This document shows, one piece after another, positions 9,742 to 19,465 of a DNA stretch of 64,000 bases (position 1 is the stretch's first letter; each line of letters starts with the position of its first letter). The position numbers and the translations under genes are program-made. The DNA comes from Lysinibacillus odysseyi 34hs-1 = NBRC 100172 (lineage in GTDB: Bacteria; Bacillota; Bacilli; Bacillales_A; Planococcaceae): contig NZ_BCVX01000009.1 of the NCBI RefSeq assembly GCF_001591965.1, positions 124,001 through 188,000 on the forward strand, read 5' to 3'. The notes under the pieces are model-generated. The model was not told where the DNA came from, ran no database searches, and saw only the letters and a list, made by a program, of their open reading frames with translations.

Positions 9742-10515
9742 ATGGAGTTTCTAAGTTGGAAAGTAGAAGATAATGTAGCAGTTGTATCGATTAATCGACC
9801 ACCGGCAAATGCATTATCACAAGTTTTAATCAAAGAAGTAGATGAGTTACTAAACGCAGTAGAACATGATGAAGCTGTTCGTGTCATTGTCCTGCACGGC
9901 GAAGGCCGCTTCTTCTCTGCTGGTGCTGACATTAAGGAATTTACAGGCATCCAGACAGGTGAAGAATTCTCCAAATTGGCACAAAATGGGCAGGCGGTAT
10001 TTGAACGTTTAGAAACGTTCTCAAAACCAGTAATAGCTGCCATTCACGGTGCCGCTCTTGGAGGCGGACTGGAGCTTGCTATGAGCTGTCATATGCGATT
10101 TGTCACTGAAACAGCAAAGCTTGGCTTACCAGAACTCCAGCTCGGGATTATTCCCGGCTTTGCAGGAACGCAGCGTTTACCTCGCTATGTAGGGGTAGCA
10201 AAAGCGGCAGAGATGATGTTTACAAGTGATCCAATTTCAGGGGTGGAAGCGGTTCAGTGGGGATTAGCGAACCGTTCATATTCAGATGAGGACCTACTAC
10301 CGAAAACATTAGAATTGGCGAAAAAGATTGCTAAGAAAAGTCCAATCGCATTAAAGGCAGCGATACATACGCTGCAATATTCTAAGCCAGCATCCTTCTA
10401 TGAAGGAGTGGCGGCAGAGGCGGAAAGCTTTGGTACGGTATTCGTGTCAGAGGACGCCAAGGAAGGTATTCAAGCATTTATTGAAAAACGCGAGCCGGTA
10501 TTTAAAGGCAAATAA
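9742..10515 (+). CDS. fadB: Enoyl-CoA hydratase
   Basis: Crotonase-fold enzyme that hydrates 2-enoyl-CoA in beta-oxidation, 257 residues. Visible are the oxyanion-hole stretch [10 protein letters not shown], the catalytic-glutamate region [16 protein letters not shown] near 98-113, and [18 protein letters not shown] near 129-146. It begins 15 nt after fadR with a GAGGGGTGTGGG binding site and continues into etfB after 24 nt, so it is in the FadR-controlled transcript. This corresponds to YsiB of B. subtilis. Confidence 0.92.
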   Translation: MEFLSWKVEDNVAVVSINRPPANALSQVLIKEVDELLNAVEHDEAVRVIVLHGEGRFFSAGADIKEFTGIQTGEEFSKLAQNGQAVFERLETFSKPVIAAIHGAALGGGLELAMSCHMRFVTETAKLGLPELQLGIIPGFAGTQRLPRYVGVAKAAEMMFTSDPISGVEAVQWGLANRSYSDEDLLPKTLELAKKIAKKSPIALKAAIHTLQYSKPASFYEGVAAEAESFGTVFVSEDAKEGIQAFIEKREPVFKGK

Positions 10516-10539
10516 ATCAGCTTTCTGGAGGTTAGTAAA

Positions 10540-11313
10540 ATGAATATTTATGTATTAGTGAAACGTACGTTTGACACAGAGGAAAAAATTGTTGTATCAA
10601 ATGGCAAAATCCAAGAAGACGGTGCTGAATTTATCATCAATCCATACGATGAGTATGCAATTGAAGAAGCAATTCAAAAACGCGACGCTTTCGGCGGTGA
10701 AGTAACGGTTGTAACAATCGGCGGCGAGGACGCAGAAAAGCAATTGCGTACAGCGTTGGCAATGGGTGCAGACAAAGCTGTATTAATCAATACAGAAGAC
10801 GATTTAGATGAGCAGGATCAATATACGACAGCTTATATTCTAGCTGAGTATTTAAAAGATAAAGAGGCTGACTTGATTTTAGCTGGAAACGTGGCAATTG
10901 ACGGAGGCTCAGGCCAAGTTGCACCACGTGTAGCTGAACTGTTAGGCATCAATTATGTAACAACAATTACGAGCCTGGAAATCGATGGTCAAACGGCAAA
11001 AATCGTACGTGACATCGAAGGGGACTCAGAAGTGCTTGAAACTTCTTTACCGTTATTGGTAACAGCACAGCAAGGCTTAAACGAGCCGCGCTATCCTTCT
11101 TTACCAGGCATCATGAAAGCGAAGAAAAAGCCATTAGAAGAGCTTGAGCTGGATGATCTGGATATCGACGAGGACGATGTAGAAGTGAAGGTAGAAACAG
11201 TTGAAATCTACCTGCCACCTCAAAAGGCAGCTGGTCGTATTTTGGAAGGGGATTTACAGGATCAAGTAAAAGAGCTTGTAAATCTACTTCACACAGAAGC
11301 AAAGGTAGTCTAA
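10540..11313 (+). CDS. etfB: Electron transfer flavoprotein beta subunit
   Basis: With EtfA it forms the FAD/AMP-containing carrier that takes electrons from acyl-CoA dehydrogenases. The 257-residue product has the family marks MNIYVLVKRTFDTEEKI, NPYDEYAIEEAI, the AMP-binding region ALAMGADKAVLI, and AGNVAIDGGSGQVAPRVAELLG. Strong CTGGAGG ribosome-binding site; 26 nt separate it from etfA. Confidence 0.95.
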   Translation: MNIYVLVKRTFDTEEKIVVSNGKIQEDGAEFIINPYDEYAIEEAIQKRDAFGGEVTVVTIGGEDAEKQLRTALAMGADKAVLINTEDDLDEQDQYTTAYILAEYLKDKEADLILAGNVAIDGGSGQVAPRVAELLGINYVTTITSLEIDGQTAKIVRDIEGDSEVLETSLPLLVTAQQGLNEPRYPSLPGIMKAKKKPLEELELDDLDIDEDDVEVKVETVEIYLPPQKAAGRILEGDLQDQVKELVNLLHTEAKVV

Positions 11314-11339
11314 TAAAGACGGTAACGGAGGGGTAACTT

Positions 11340-12317
11340 ATGACAAAAAAAGTATTAGTTTTAGCTGAAACTCGTGAAGGCAGCCTACGTAACGTATCGT
11401 TCGAGGCGATTGCTGCTGGTAAAAAAATCGCTGATGGCGGTGAAGTAGTTGGGGTATTAATCGGTGAGGGCGTTGCAGGTATAGCAAATGAGCTGATCGC
11501 TTATGGAGCGGACCGTGTCGTAACAGTAGAGCATCCACATTTAAAAACATATACTTCTGACGGTTTCTCACAGGCATTCATGGCAGTAGTAGATCAAGAG
11601 AGTCCTGAAGCAATCGTATTTGGCCATACATCTCTTGGCAAAGATTTGTCTCCAAAAATTGCTTCAAAGCTGCAATCAGGTCTTATTTCTGACGTGACAG
11701 AAATCGAAGGGGCTGGTGATGACGCTGTATTCATCCGTCCAATCTATTCTGGTAAGGCATTTGAAAAAGTGAAAATTAAAGATGGCATCGTCTTTGTGAC
11801 AATCCGTCCAAACAATATTGCGCCGCTTGAAAAAGATGGCGGACGCTCAGGTGATGTGGCAGCAGTTTCTGTAGATATTACAAATCTTCGTACAATCATT
11901 AAAGAGGTAGTACGTAAATCTACAGAAGGCGTAGATTTATCCGAAGCAAAAGTAGTAGTGGCTGGCGGACGCGGTGTAAAATCTGAAGAAGGCTTTGAGC
12001 CGTTAAAGGAGCTTGCTAATCTACTAGGAGGAGCTGTTGGTGCTTCCCGTGGTGCATGTGACGCTGAATACTGCGACTACTCGCTGCAAATCGGTCAAAC
12101 AGGTAAAGTTGTGACACCTGATTTATACATTGCTGCAGGGATTTCAGGAGCGATTCAGCACTTGGCTGGTATGTCAAACTCTAAAGTCATCGTAGCGATC
12201 AATAAAGATCCGGAAGCAAACATCTTTAAAGTAGCGGACTACGGTATCGTTGGAGACTTATTCGAAGTTGTGCCAATGCTGATTGAAGAGTTTAAAGCAT
12301 TAAAAGTAAATGCATAA
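11340..12317 (+). CDS. etfA: Electron transfer flavoprotein alpha subunit
   Basis: FAD-binding subunit of ETF, 325 residues. The C-terminal FAD domain shows VVAGGRGVKSEEGFEPL, GASRGACDAEYC, the motif TGKVVTPDLYIAAGISGAIQH and VAINKDPEANIFKVADYG. Last gene of the lcfA/fadR-fadB-etfBA block; two hairpins follow directly. In B. subtilis trxA comes next; here an 8.5-kb pyrimidine-catabolism unit intervenes. Confidence 0.95.
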   Translation: MTKKVLVLAETREGSLRNVSFEAIAAGKKIADGGEVVGVLIGEGVAGIANELIAYGADRVVTVEHPHLKTYTSDGFSQAFMAVVDQESPEAIVFGHTSLGKDLSPKIASKLQSGLISDVTEIEGAGDDAVFIRPIYSGKAFEKVKIKDGIVFVTIRPNNIAPLEKDGGRSGDVAAVSVDITNLRTIIKEVVRKSTEGVDLSEAKVVVAGGRGVKSEEGFEPLKELANLLGGAVGASRGACDAEYCDYSLQIGQTGKVVTPDLYIAAGISGAIQHLAGMSNSKVIVAINKDPEANIFKVADYGIVGDLFEVVPMLIEEFKALKVNA

Positions 12318-12319
12318 TG

Positions 12320-12399
12320 AATCACCCTCTCTATAAAACTAGTTTTTTAGAGAGGGCAGAGCATGGATTCGGCGTGATGTCGGTTCCATGCTTTTTTTG
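12320..12399 (+). terminator. Tandem terminators after etfA
   Basis: A first hairpin pairs CCCTCTCTA with TTAGAGAGGG. A second, GCATGGA (12361-12367) with TCCATGC (12385-12391), is followed by seven T residues. Confidence 0.85.
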
Positions 12400-12477
12400 T
12401 CATAAACTAAATAAAATCCCCTTCATTTTTATTTAGGCAATGGAAGGGCATTTTTTTGTTATTGAGGAGCTGATAGC

Positions 12478-12639
12478 ATGTCCTATTACAGGCATAAGTA
12501 TGAGCGGCCACCTGGAACTTTCATGGAAATGCGATTGTTTCAACGGCATTTGTCGGTGGATTTTCTTTCAGTAACCTTCATCTCGGTAACGGAAGATATC
12601 AAATGCGATCAATTTTTAATGATTTGTAAAGCTTTCTGA
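12478..12639 (+). CDS. Possible 53-residue protein or gene remnant
   Basis: A short frame beginning MSYYRHKYERPPGTFMEMR with GAGGAG 9 nt before the ATG, lying alone in the 310-base gap between the etfA terminators and pucR. A possible further terminator (CCCTTC / GAAGGG then a T run, about 12419-12459) precedes it. No family is recognised; it may be a remnant at the junction of the inserted catabolic block. Low confidence. Confidence 0.25.
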   Translation: MSYYRHKYERPPGTFMEMRLFQRHLSVDFLSVTFISVTEDIKCDQFLMICKAF

Positions 12640-12709
12640 TAAATATCGTCAGAGTCAGCAAGCTTCAAGATAAGTAATCTACACTGAAAAGTGATAATAC
12701 AGCTATACA

Positions 12710-13882
12710 TCATACGCCGTGCTTTTGCATGTCTTCTATTAAAAAAGCAAGGTAGAGATTAGTTTTTGTAAATGTATTAGTGAGATCCATATCAAGCAGC
12801 ATCTCAATTTTATTGACCTTATATAGAACGGTATTTCTATGGACGAAGGCACGCTGGCTAATTTTAATGGTGCTGCCGTTCTCCTCCAGAAATATCCTCA
12901 AAAATGATACGAAATCGGTACCGTGTAATTCATCGTATCGGTAGAGCCTGCCCAGCATATTTTGGCGAAATTGCTCGATTACTCTCTGATTATCGACATT
13001 CATAATAATTTGATAAGCGCCCATATCCTTATACTTGTACAAATAGCGATTATTGTGAAGCTGAGCCAGACGGATTACCGTGAGAGCCTCCTCATAGCTC
13101 TTGTGGATTTCCCCAAGAGCGGCATAAAACCCTCCCATTCCGATAGAAAGCCCAAATTCCTTATATTTTTCTTCAACCTTTTGATAAATTTCTTCAACAA
13201 TAGTAGAGAAGGGTATGGTAGCAGTTTTAACTCTAGTACGGTCGATCAGGTAAATTAGTTGGTTGCGGTATTGAAAATGGATGAACTGTTCATAGCGTTG
13301 CTGGAAAGCTAGTAGAATTATGGTATTGTAGCGTTGAATATTGATAGATTCGTCCTTAGCAGTACAGACAATAATGCCATACTCTGTATGCTTTGGGAAG
13401 CCGAGCTGTTCTAACGTTTCTGTCAGATGGGATTCATGCTGCTGATAGTTGAAAAGGAGTTGATGCATGACCTGCTCTTCGCTAGAACGTTCCTGCTGGT
13501 TGGTAGTGATGAACTGGAAAGTTGTTTTTAAGAGATCTGTGACGCGATGTTTCCAGTCCATTTGAAACAAGGGGTACTCATGTTCATCTGCAAAGTGGAT
13601 GAGGCTGCTAGGTATATCCGGGATATAGGGCCCTGTATTGATGATGAAGCCGGCTGTGCGTTTTTCATAGGCTACCTTTACAAGCTGCTCGAGGCAGTCC
13701 ATGTCATTTGCAATGTAGACACCCGTTGTAACAACGAGTTCATTCGGCCGGCAAAAGATAGTAAGCTCTTCTTTCTCGAGAATATTGATGCCGCTAATCT
13801 TGCGATAGAAGCCATTTTCGCCCGCTATCACCCTTAGTTGGGGAAAAAGTGAGGACTGCATCATATGTGAAATCGTAGACAT
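12710..13882 (-). CDS. PucR-family transcriptional regulator
   Basis: A 390-residue regulator with an N-terminal PucR ligand-sensing domain (LFPQLRVIAGENGFYRKISG) and a C-terminal PucR helix-turn-helix (GSTIKISQRAFVHRNTVLYK, where RNTVLYKVNKIEMLL is typical). It is divergent from the carbamoylase/dihydropyrimidinase operon and so is its likely activator, responding to a pyrimidine or purine breakdown product. Start placed at 13882 (AAGGGAGATGAGTCT then ATG); a longer in-frame start 20 codons upstream lacks a binding site. The effector is not determinable from sequence. Confidence 0.85.
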   Translation of the reverse strand: MSTISHMMQSSLFPQLRVIAGENGFYRKISGINILEKEELTIFCRPNELVVTTGVYIANDMDCLEQLVKVAYEKRTAGFIINTGPYIPDIPSSLIHFADEHEYPLFQMDWKHRVTDLLKTTFQFITTNQQERSSEEQVMHQLLFNYQQHESHLTETLEQLGFPKHTEYGIIVCTAKDESINIQRYNTIILLAFQQRYEQFIHFQYRNQLIYLIDRTRVKTATIPFSTIVEEIYQKVEEKYKEFGLSIGMGGFYAALGEIHKSYEEALTVIRLAQLHNNRYLYKYKDMGAYQIIMNVDNQRVIEQFRQNMLGRLYRYDELHGTDFVSFLRIFLEENGSTIKISQRAFVHRNTVLYKVNKIEMLLDMDLTNTFTKTNLYLAFLIEDMQKHGV

Positions 13883-14043
13883 AGACTCATCTCCCTTCTT
13901 ATATGTAATAAAATATACCATTATGCCTGTACGAATGCACAAAGAAATTAGATTATTCTAACATTTACATAAAAATTTTCAATATTTATAATCGTTTTAA
14001 GCAATTTACTATAAGACAGTTCCTGAGAAGGAGTGTTCTATGA

Positions 14044-15288
14044 ATGTATAAATGCAATCAGGTTCGCCTGCAGCAAACAATCGACTATTTTAGCCGCTTT
14101 GGGGCCACGGAAAATGGCGGCGTGACAAGGCTTTCCCTATCTGAGGAAGATCTGGCAGCAAGACAATACTTCAAAGAGTGCTGCCAAGCGCTGGGAATGG
14201 ACGTGAAAGTGGATGACATGGCGAATATGTATGCCGTACTTCCTGGCAAGCATGATATTCCCCCCATTGTCATGGGCTCCCACTTAGATTCCGTTGTGAA
14301 AGGCGGCCGATTTGATGGCGTCCTAGGAATTCTCACTGCGCTGGAAGCGGTAAGAACGATTGTTGATAACGAAATTGAACTGGATGCCCCGTTAATGATC
14401 GTGAATTTTACAAATGAAGAAGGTGCACGGTTTGAACCTGCCATGATGAGTTCAGGTGTCATTACGGGGAAGTTTGAAAAGGAAACAATGATGCAGTCTA
14501 CGGACAGGGAGGGGGTCACATTTGCCGAGGCACTTTCAAAAAGCGGCTATGAAGGCGATGCGGAAAATCGTCTGAATGAGGCATATGCTTATCTCGAACT
14601 GCATATTGAACAGGGACCAGTTCTTGAAGCGGAAGGAATTGAATTGGGCGTAGTAGAGGGCGTGATGGGGATGGTCTGCTATGAAGTTCGTATCAAAGGG
14701 GAATCCAACCATGCTGGCACGACACCTATGACGATGCGGAGGGATCCGATGCTTCTCGCTGCCAAACTGATTAGCTATTTGGACAAGGAGCTCAGGGGTG
14801 TGGATGAAACGCTCGTCTATACATTCGGCCGGATGAATGCCGCACCGAATATCCCTACTGTCATTCCGAACGAAGTAATCTTTACTATCGATTCACGCCA
14901 TAAGGATCCGCGTGTAATGGAGCGGGTTGAGAATATCCTGCTTGGCCTTCCTAAAGAAGAAGGTGGATGCGCAGTACAGACAATTAAGTTATGGGGGCGT
15001 GATACTGTTCATTTTTCTCCAGATATTTGTGATGAAGTAGAGGCAGCCTGCCAGCGGTTTGGATACTCTTCCCGGCGAATATACAGTGGCGCTGGGCATG
15101 ATGCACAGTTCATTGCATCCATCGTCCCGTCTGTAATGATTTTCGTGCCTAGTATAGGCGGCAAGAGCCATTGCGAGGAAGAAGAAACAAGCTATGAACA
15201 ATGTGCAAGGGGAGCGGATGTACTATTGGAATCCATTCTCATATTGCAGGCAAAGCAAAGTTTGCAACAACCGATAACTACTAAATAG
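14044..15288 (+). CDS. Zn-dependent N-carbamoyl amidohydrolase (beta-ureidopropionase type, M20 family)
   Basis: Hydrolyses an N-carbamoyl amino acid. In this operon the likely substrate is N-carbamoyl-beta-alanine, the last step of reductive pyrimidine breakdown. The 414-residue protein has the metal-ligand motifs GSHLDSVVKGGRFDGVLG, NFTNEEGARFEPAMMSSG and LHIEQGPVLE, plus SGAGHDAQFIA near the C-terminus, all typical of the hydantoinase/carbamoylase (HyuC, AllC, PydC) family. Allantoate amidohydrolase is an alternative, but the adjacent dihydropyrimidinase and PreTA favour carbamoyl-beta-alanine. A preceding ATG at 14040 is stopped after three codons. Confidence 0.85.
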   Translation: MYKCNQVRLQQTIDYFSRFGATENGGVTRLSLSEEDLAARQYFKECCQALGMDVKVDDMANMYAVLPGKHDIPPIVMGSHLDSVVKGGRFDGVLGILTALEAVRTIVDNEIELDAPLMIVNFTNEEGARFEPAMMSSGVITGKFEKETMMQSTDREGVTFAEALSKSGYEGDAENRLNEAYAYLELHIEQGPVLEAEGIELGVVEGVMGMVCYEVRIKGESNHAGTTPMTMRRDPMLLAAKLISYLDKELRGVDETLVYTFGRMNAAPNIPTVIPNEVIFTIDSRHKDPRVMERVENILLGLPKEEGGCAVQTIKLWGRDTVHFSPDICDEVEAACQRFGYSSRRIYSGAGHDAQFIASIVPSVMIFVPSIGGKSHCEEEETSYEQCARGADVLLESILILQAKQSLQQPITTK

Positions 15289-15298
15289 AAGGGTGAGA

Positions 15299-16708
15299 AT
15301 GTTCATGAAAAAGGTCATCAAAGGCGGCAAAATTGCGACGGCAACAGATGTTTATGAGGCTGACGTATTGATCGAGGATGGGATCATTACAAAAATCGGA
15401 AAAAATCTGGAGGAGGATGCCGAAATCATCGATGCAACAGGCAAATATGTAATGCCGGGCGGAATCGACCCGCATACCCATCTAGACATGCCCTTTAATA
15501 ATACGGTGACGGACGATGACTGGGAATCAGGGACAATTGCAGCCGCATTTGGCGGTACGACGACGATCCTTGACTTCTGTTTGTCCGCCGGTGAAAGCAA
15601 GCTCTCCGATGCGGTGGAAAAGTGGCATGCAAAGGCAAAAGATAAGGCGGTCATTGACTATGGCTTCCATTTGATGATTACAGACTTTACTCCGGAAACA
15701 GAAGCGGAGCTGCCTGTCATTTTGGAGAAGGAAGGCATTACATCTATGAAGGTGTTCATGGCCTATGCCCGGGAATTCCAATCATCCGATCGTACCCTCT
15801 TTAAGGCCTTCAAAATCGGAAATGCAACAGATACCGTCGTCATGGTGCATTGTGAAAACGGCTCTGTCATCGATGAGTTGGTGGAGGAAGCATTAGCAAA
15901 CGGCAACACTGCGCCGATCTATCATGCACGAACTCGCCCGGCTGTCCTAGAAGGGGAGGCGACAAAGAGAGCGATAGAGCTAGCAAACTTAGCAGGAGCA
16001 AAGCTTTATGTCGTACATGTGACATGCAAGGAGGCTGTCGACGAAATCATCAAGGCGCGGGAGAAGGGATACGATGTCCTTGGCGAGACATGTCCACCGT
16101 ACTTGACATTGGATGAATCGATGCTGGCGCAGCCTGGTTTTGAAGGGGCGAAATACGTCTGGTCCCCGCCGCTTCGGCCTGTCGAGCATCAAGAAGTGCT
16201 ATGGAATGCATTGAAGGCGAAACAGCTGCAAACAATCGGCTCAGATCAATGCTCCTTTAGTTTCAAGGGTAAAAAACAGCTTGGGCTAAATGATTTCTCG
16301 AAAATTCCAAACGGCGGACCATTCATCGAAGACCGTTTTGGCATTTTGTATTCAGAAGGAGTGGCGAAAGGTCGAATTACGATTAATGAATTTGTCGATA
16401 TGATCTCTACAAGCGCTGCAAAGACATTTGGCCTGTTCCCGAAAAAAGGAACGATTGCTATCGGTTCGGATGCTGACATTGTACTATTTGATCCGGAAGT
16501 GAAACGGGTCATTTCAGCAGAAACACATCATATGAATGTAGACTACAACCCATATGAGGGATGGGAAGTGGCAGGGGAGGTACAGACAGTGCTTGTGCGG
16601 GGAGAATATGTAGTCAAGGACAAGACATTTGTTGGGACACTTGGCAGCGGCCAGTATCTGAAGCGTAAGCCTTCTTCTCAGCCTTTAATAGAACCAGCAC
16701 TTAACTAG
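15299..16708 (+). CDS. hydA: Dihydropyrimidinase
   Basis: Opens the ring of 5,6-dihydrouracil or dihydrothymine to the N-carbamoyl-beta-amino acid; binuclear zinc amidohydrolase. The product of about 470 residues has the metal motif DPHTHLDMPF, MKVFMAY containing the carboxylated lysine, LYVVHVT, and SDQCSF near the catalytic aspartate. I prefer the ATG at 15299, 5 nt after AAGGG, over a GTG at 15293 inside the binding site; an ATG at 15305 is possible. Ten nt after the carbamoylase. Confidence 0.92.
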   Translation: MFMKKVIKGGKIATATDVYEADVLIEDGIITKIGKNLEEDAEIIDATGKYVMPGGIDPHTHLDMPFNNTVTDDDWESGTIAAAFGGTTTILDFCLSAGESKLSDAVEKWHAKAKDKAVIDYGFHLMITDFTPETEAELPVILEKEGITSMKVFMAYAREFQSSDRTLFKAFKIGNATDTVVMVHCENGSVIDELVEEALANGNTAPIYHARTRPAVLEGEATKRAIELANLAGAKLYVVHVTCKEAVDEIIKAREKGYDVLGETCPPYLTLDESMLAQPGFEGAKYVWSPPLRPVEHQEVLWNALKAKQLQTIGSDQCSFSFKGKKQLGLNDFSKIPNGGPFIEDRFGILYSEGVAKGRITINEFVDMISTSAAKTFGLFPKKGTIAIGSDADIVLFDPEVKRVISAETHHMNVDYNPYEGWEVAGEVQTVLVRGEYVVKDKTFVGTLGSGQYLKRKPSSQPLIEPALN

Positions 16709-16756
16709 AAAGCAATAAAGGGAGAAAATAAAAACTGGAGAAAGGGAGGAAAAAGA

Positions 16757-18124
16757 ATGGGAATTATTCATGGCGGAATGATTGCAGAAAAATTGAAGGC
16801 CAACTTTATGGAGATGGAGCCCGCACTTACGAATTATGAAGCGATGGAAGAGGCAAATCGCTGCCTGTACTGCTACGATGCGGCCTGTATAAAAGCCTGC
16901 CCTACAAGTATAGACATTCCGAAGTTCATCAAGAAGATTGCCTCAGGGAATATGAAAGGCTCCGCTCGTACGATTCTCGAGGCGAATCCGCTGGGAGCAA
17001 GCTGTGCGCGTGTCTGCCCTACAGAGGAGCTATGTGAAGGTGCGTGTGTACTGAACCACCAATCGAAGCCGATCGATATTGGCCGTCTGCAGCGCTATGC
17101 GACGGATTGGGCGATGGCATCAAGTGTACCTTTATTTAAAAAAGGATTGTCTCAGCAAAAAAAGGTTGCCATCGTCGGCTCGGGTCCTGCTGGTTTGGCA
17201 GCTGCGCGTGAGCTGGCCTGCTTCGGCTATGAAGTAACGATTTACGAGGCGCAGGAAAAGGCAGGAGGACTTGGACGCTACGGCATCGTTGCCTTCCGTC
17301 TGCCAAATGAGGTAGCGGAGTGGGAGGTAGAACAAATTGAAAAGCTGGGTGTCAAAATCCATACAGGTACAAGTGTAGGCAAGGATATTGCGGCAGGAGA
17401 CTTGCTGAATAATTACGATGCCGTAGTGTTGGCAGTTGGAATGGGAGAGGTGCCTAATCTTAGGGTGGAAGGTGAAGATCTTGAAGGAGTCCATGATGCC
17501 ATTGAGTTTGTAAAGCGAACGAAGCTCGGTCATATCGATTCTTCTCTTGTAGGGAAAAGAGCAGTAGTAATTGGGGCCGGGAATACAGCGATTGATGGCG
17601 CTACAACTGCAGTCCGGCTCGGGGCTTCTAATGTGAAAATCCTATACAGGCGTACTGAGGCAGAAATGACCGCCTACCAATTTGAATATGAATTTGCCAA
17701 GCAGGAAGGAGTGCAATTTGAATGGCTGACAGCTCCGGTAAAAATTCTCGGAGACGAGGCTGGGAAAGTGACCGGTATCGAGTGTATGAAAATGGAGCTG
17801 GGCGAACCAGATATAGATGGACGCCAAAAACCAATACCAATCGCTGGGTCAGAGCATGTCATCGAGGTCGATGCCATTATCAAGGCTATTGGCCAATCCC
17901 GCTATACGGAGCTTATCGAGTCATTTGGGCTGGATCATCAGTGGGGTGTCGTAACTGTAAATGAAGAGACGATGCAGACATCGAATCCAAAAGTGTTTGC
18001 ATGTGGAGACGTCATCTTCGGTAATGGGCAGGGTGAAGCAATGGTTGTAACAGCTGTACAGCAAGGAAAAGATGCCGCTTATAGCATTCATGAAAAGCTC
18101 CAAGCTGCATCACAAATTGCTTAG
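16757..18124 (+). CDS. preT: NAD-dependent dihydropyrimidine dehydrogenase subunit PreT
   Basis: FAD-containing electron-input subunit of the PreTA complex, which reduces uracil or thymine to the dihydro form with NADH. The 455-residue protein begins with a cysteine-rich iron-sulfur region (CLYCYDAACIKACP, CARVCPTEELCEGAC), then the FAD motif VGSGPAGLAAARELA and the nucleotide motif VIGAGNTAIDGATTAVRLG, ending with CGDVIFGNGQGEAMVV. It resembles the GltD family, but pairing with preA settles the role. GGGAGG lies upstream of the ATG. Confidence 0.92.
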   Translation: MGIIHGGMIAEKLKANFMEMEPALTNYEAMEEANRCLYCYDAACIKACPTSIDIPKFIKKIASGNMKGSARTILEANPLGASCARVCPTEELCEGACVLNHQSKPIDIGRLQRYATDWAMASSVPLFKKGLSQQKKVAIVGSGPAGLAAARELACFGYEVTIYEAQEKAGGLGRYGIVAFRLPNEVAEWEVEQIEKLGVKIHTGTSVGKDIAAGDLLNNYDAVVLAVGMGEVPNLRVEGEDLEGVHDAIEFVKRTKLGHIDSSLVGKRAVVIGAGNTAIDGATTAVRLGASNVKILYRRTEAEMTAYQFEYEFAKQEGVQFEWLTAPVKILGDEAGKVTGIECMKMELGEPDIDGRQKPIPIAGSEHVIEVDAIIKAIGQSRYTELIESFGLDHQWGVVTVNEETMQTSNPKVFACGDVIFGNGQGEAMVVTAVQQGKDAAYSIHEKLQAASQIA

Positions 18125-18153
18125 CATGTAATTAGGTGAAGGGGGGACAACAT

Positions 18154-19428
18154 ATGGCAGACTTACGTATTAATTTAGCGGGAATTGAATCACCGAATCC
18201 TTTTTGGCTGGCGTCAGCGCCGCCAACGAATACAGGCTACCAGGTGCAGCGTGCCTTTGAGGCAGGCTGGGGAGGTGCTGTATGGAAAACATTGGGCGAT
18301 CCGATATTGAACGTTTCATCCCGATTTGCGGCAGTCAATTTTAATGGTCAGCGGGTTGCTGGATTCAACAACATTGAGCTTATTACGGATCGGCCGCTTG
18401 AAGTAAACCTGCAGGAAATCTATGAAACAAAGAAGCGCTTTCCGAATCATACAATTATCGCTTCCTTGATGGTCGAGCCGAGACAGGAAAAGTGGCATGA
18501 GATTGTCAAGCGTGTAGAGGATGTAGGGGTAGACGGGCTTGAGCTTAACTTTGGGTGTCCCCATGGAATGGCTGAAAGGGGGATGGGATCTGCATCGGGA
18601 CAAGTGCCGGAGCTTGTAGAGAAACAGACCTTTTGGGTGAAGGAAGTCGCCAAAACACCTGTTATCGTCAAGCTTACACCGAATATTACGGATATTACCG
18701 TGACGGCAGAAGCGGCTGTGGCTGGTGGGGCGGATGCAATCAGTATGATCAACACAATCAACAGCCTTGCCGGGGTCGATTTAGATTCCTGGAATACAGT
18801 GCCAAATGTTGCGGGCAAGGGCGCACATGGAGGTTATTGCGGTCCGGCAGTAAAGCCGATTGCATTGAACATGGTGGCTGAATGTGCGCGGAGCCCTCAT
18901 ATCAATGTGCCGATTTCAGGTATTGGAGGTATCTCCAATTGGCGAGATGCCGCTGAGTTCATGTTGATGGGCTCAAGCTGTGTGCAGATCTGTACGGCGG
19001 CTATGCACCACGGCTTTGGCATTGTAGAGGATATGATTGACGGCCTCAGCAATTATTTAGATGAAAAGGGGCTGGCTTCAGTGATGGATTTAGTCGGCCG
19101 ATCCGTACAGCGCTATTCGAGCTGGGGAGACCTGGATCTGAACTATAAAGTCGTAGCTCAGATCAACAATGATGTTTGTATAAACTGCAATAAATGTCAT
19201 ATCGCCTGTGAAGATACGTCTCATCAATGTATCGACCTTTATACGGAAAGCGGCCGTCCTATGCTGAAAGTTCGGGAAGATGACTGCGTTGGCTGTAACC
19301 TTTGCTCGATCGTCTGCCCGGTAGACGGTGCAATCACAATGGTAGAAAAGAAAGGCCTGTCACCAATGACCTGGAATGAACGACAGGCATTGATGGGCCA
19401 GTATGCATCGACGACTATCTTGAAATAG
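18154..19428 (+). CDS. preA: NAD-dependent dihydropyrimidine dehydrogenase subunit PreA
   Basis: Catalytic FMN subunit, a dihydroorotate-dehydrogenase-like barrel fused to a ferredoxin domain. Residues about 1-330 form the barrel, with the active-site cysteine in LELNFGCPHGM and ISGIGGI for phosphate binding. Residues about 335-400 carry two 4Fe-4S motifs, CINCNKCHIACED and CVGCNLCSIVCP. The ATG at 18154 follows GAAGGGGGG; an upstream GTG at 18136 overlaps that site. It lies 29 nt after preT. About 424 residues, the family size. Confidence 0.93.
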   Translation: MADLRINLAGIESPNPFWLASAPPTNTGYQVQRAFEAGWGGAVWKTLGDPILNVSSRFAAVNFNGQRVAGFNNIELITDRPLEVNLQEIYETKKRFPNHTIIASLMVEPRQEKWHEIVKRVEDVGVDGLELNFGCPHGMAERGMGSASGQVPELVEKQTFWVKEVAKTPVIVKLTPNITDITVTAEAAVAGGADAISMINTINSLAGVDLDSWNTVPNVAGKGAHGGYCGPAVKPIALNMVAECARSPHINVPISGIGGISNWRDAAEFMLMGSSCVQICTAAMHHGFGIVEDMIDGLSNYLDEKGLASVMDLVGRSVQRYSSWGDLDLNYKVVAQINNDVCINCNKCHIACEDTSHQCIDLYTESGRPMLKVREDDCVGCNLCSIVCPVDGAITMVEKKGLSPMTWNERQALMGQYASTTILK

Positions 19429-19465
19429 GAACCTAGATGAATAAAATGGAAGGGGAAACCTTTGT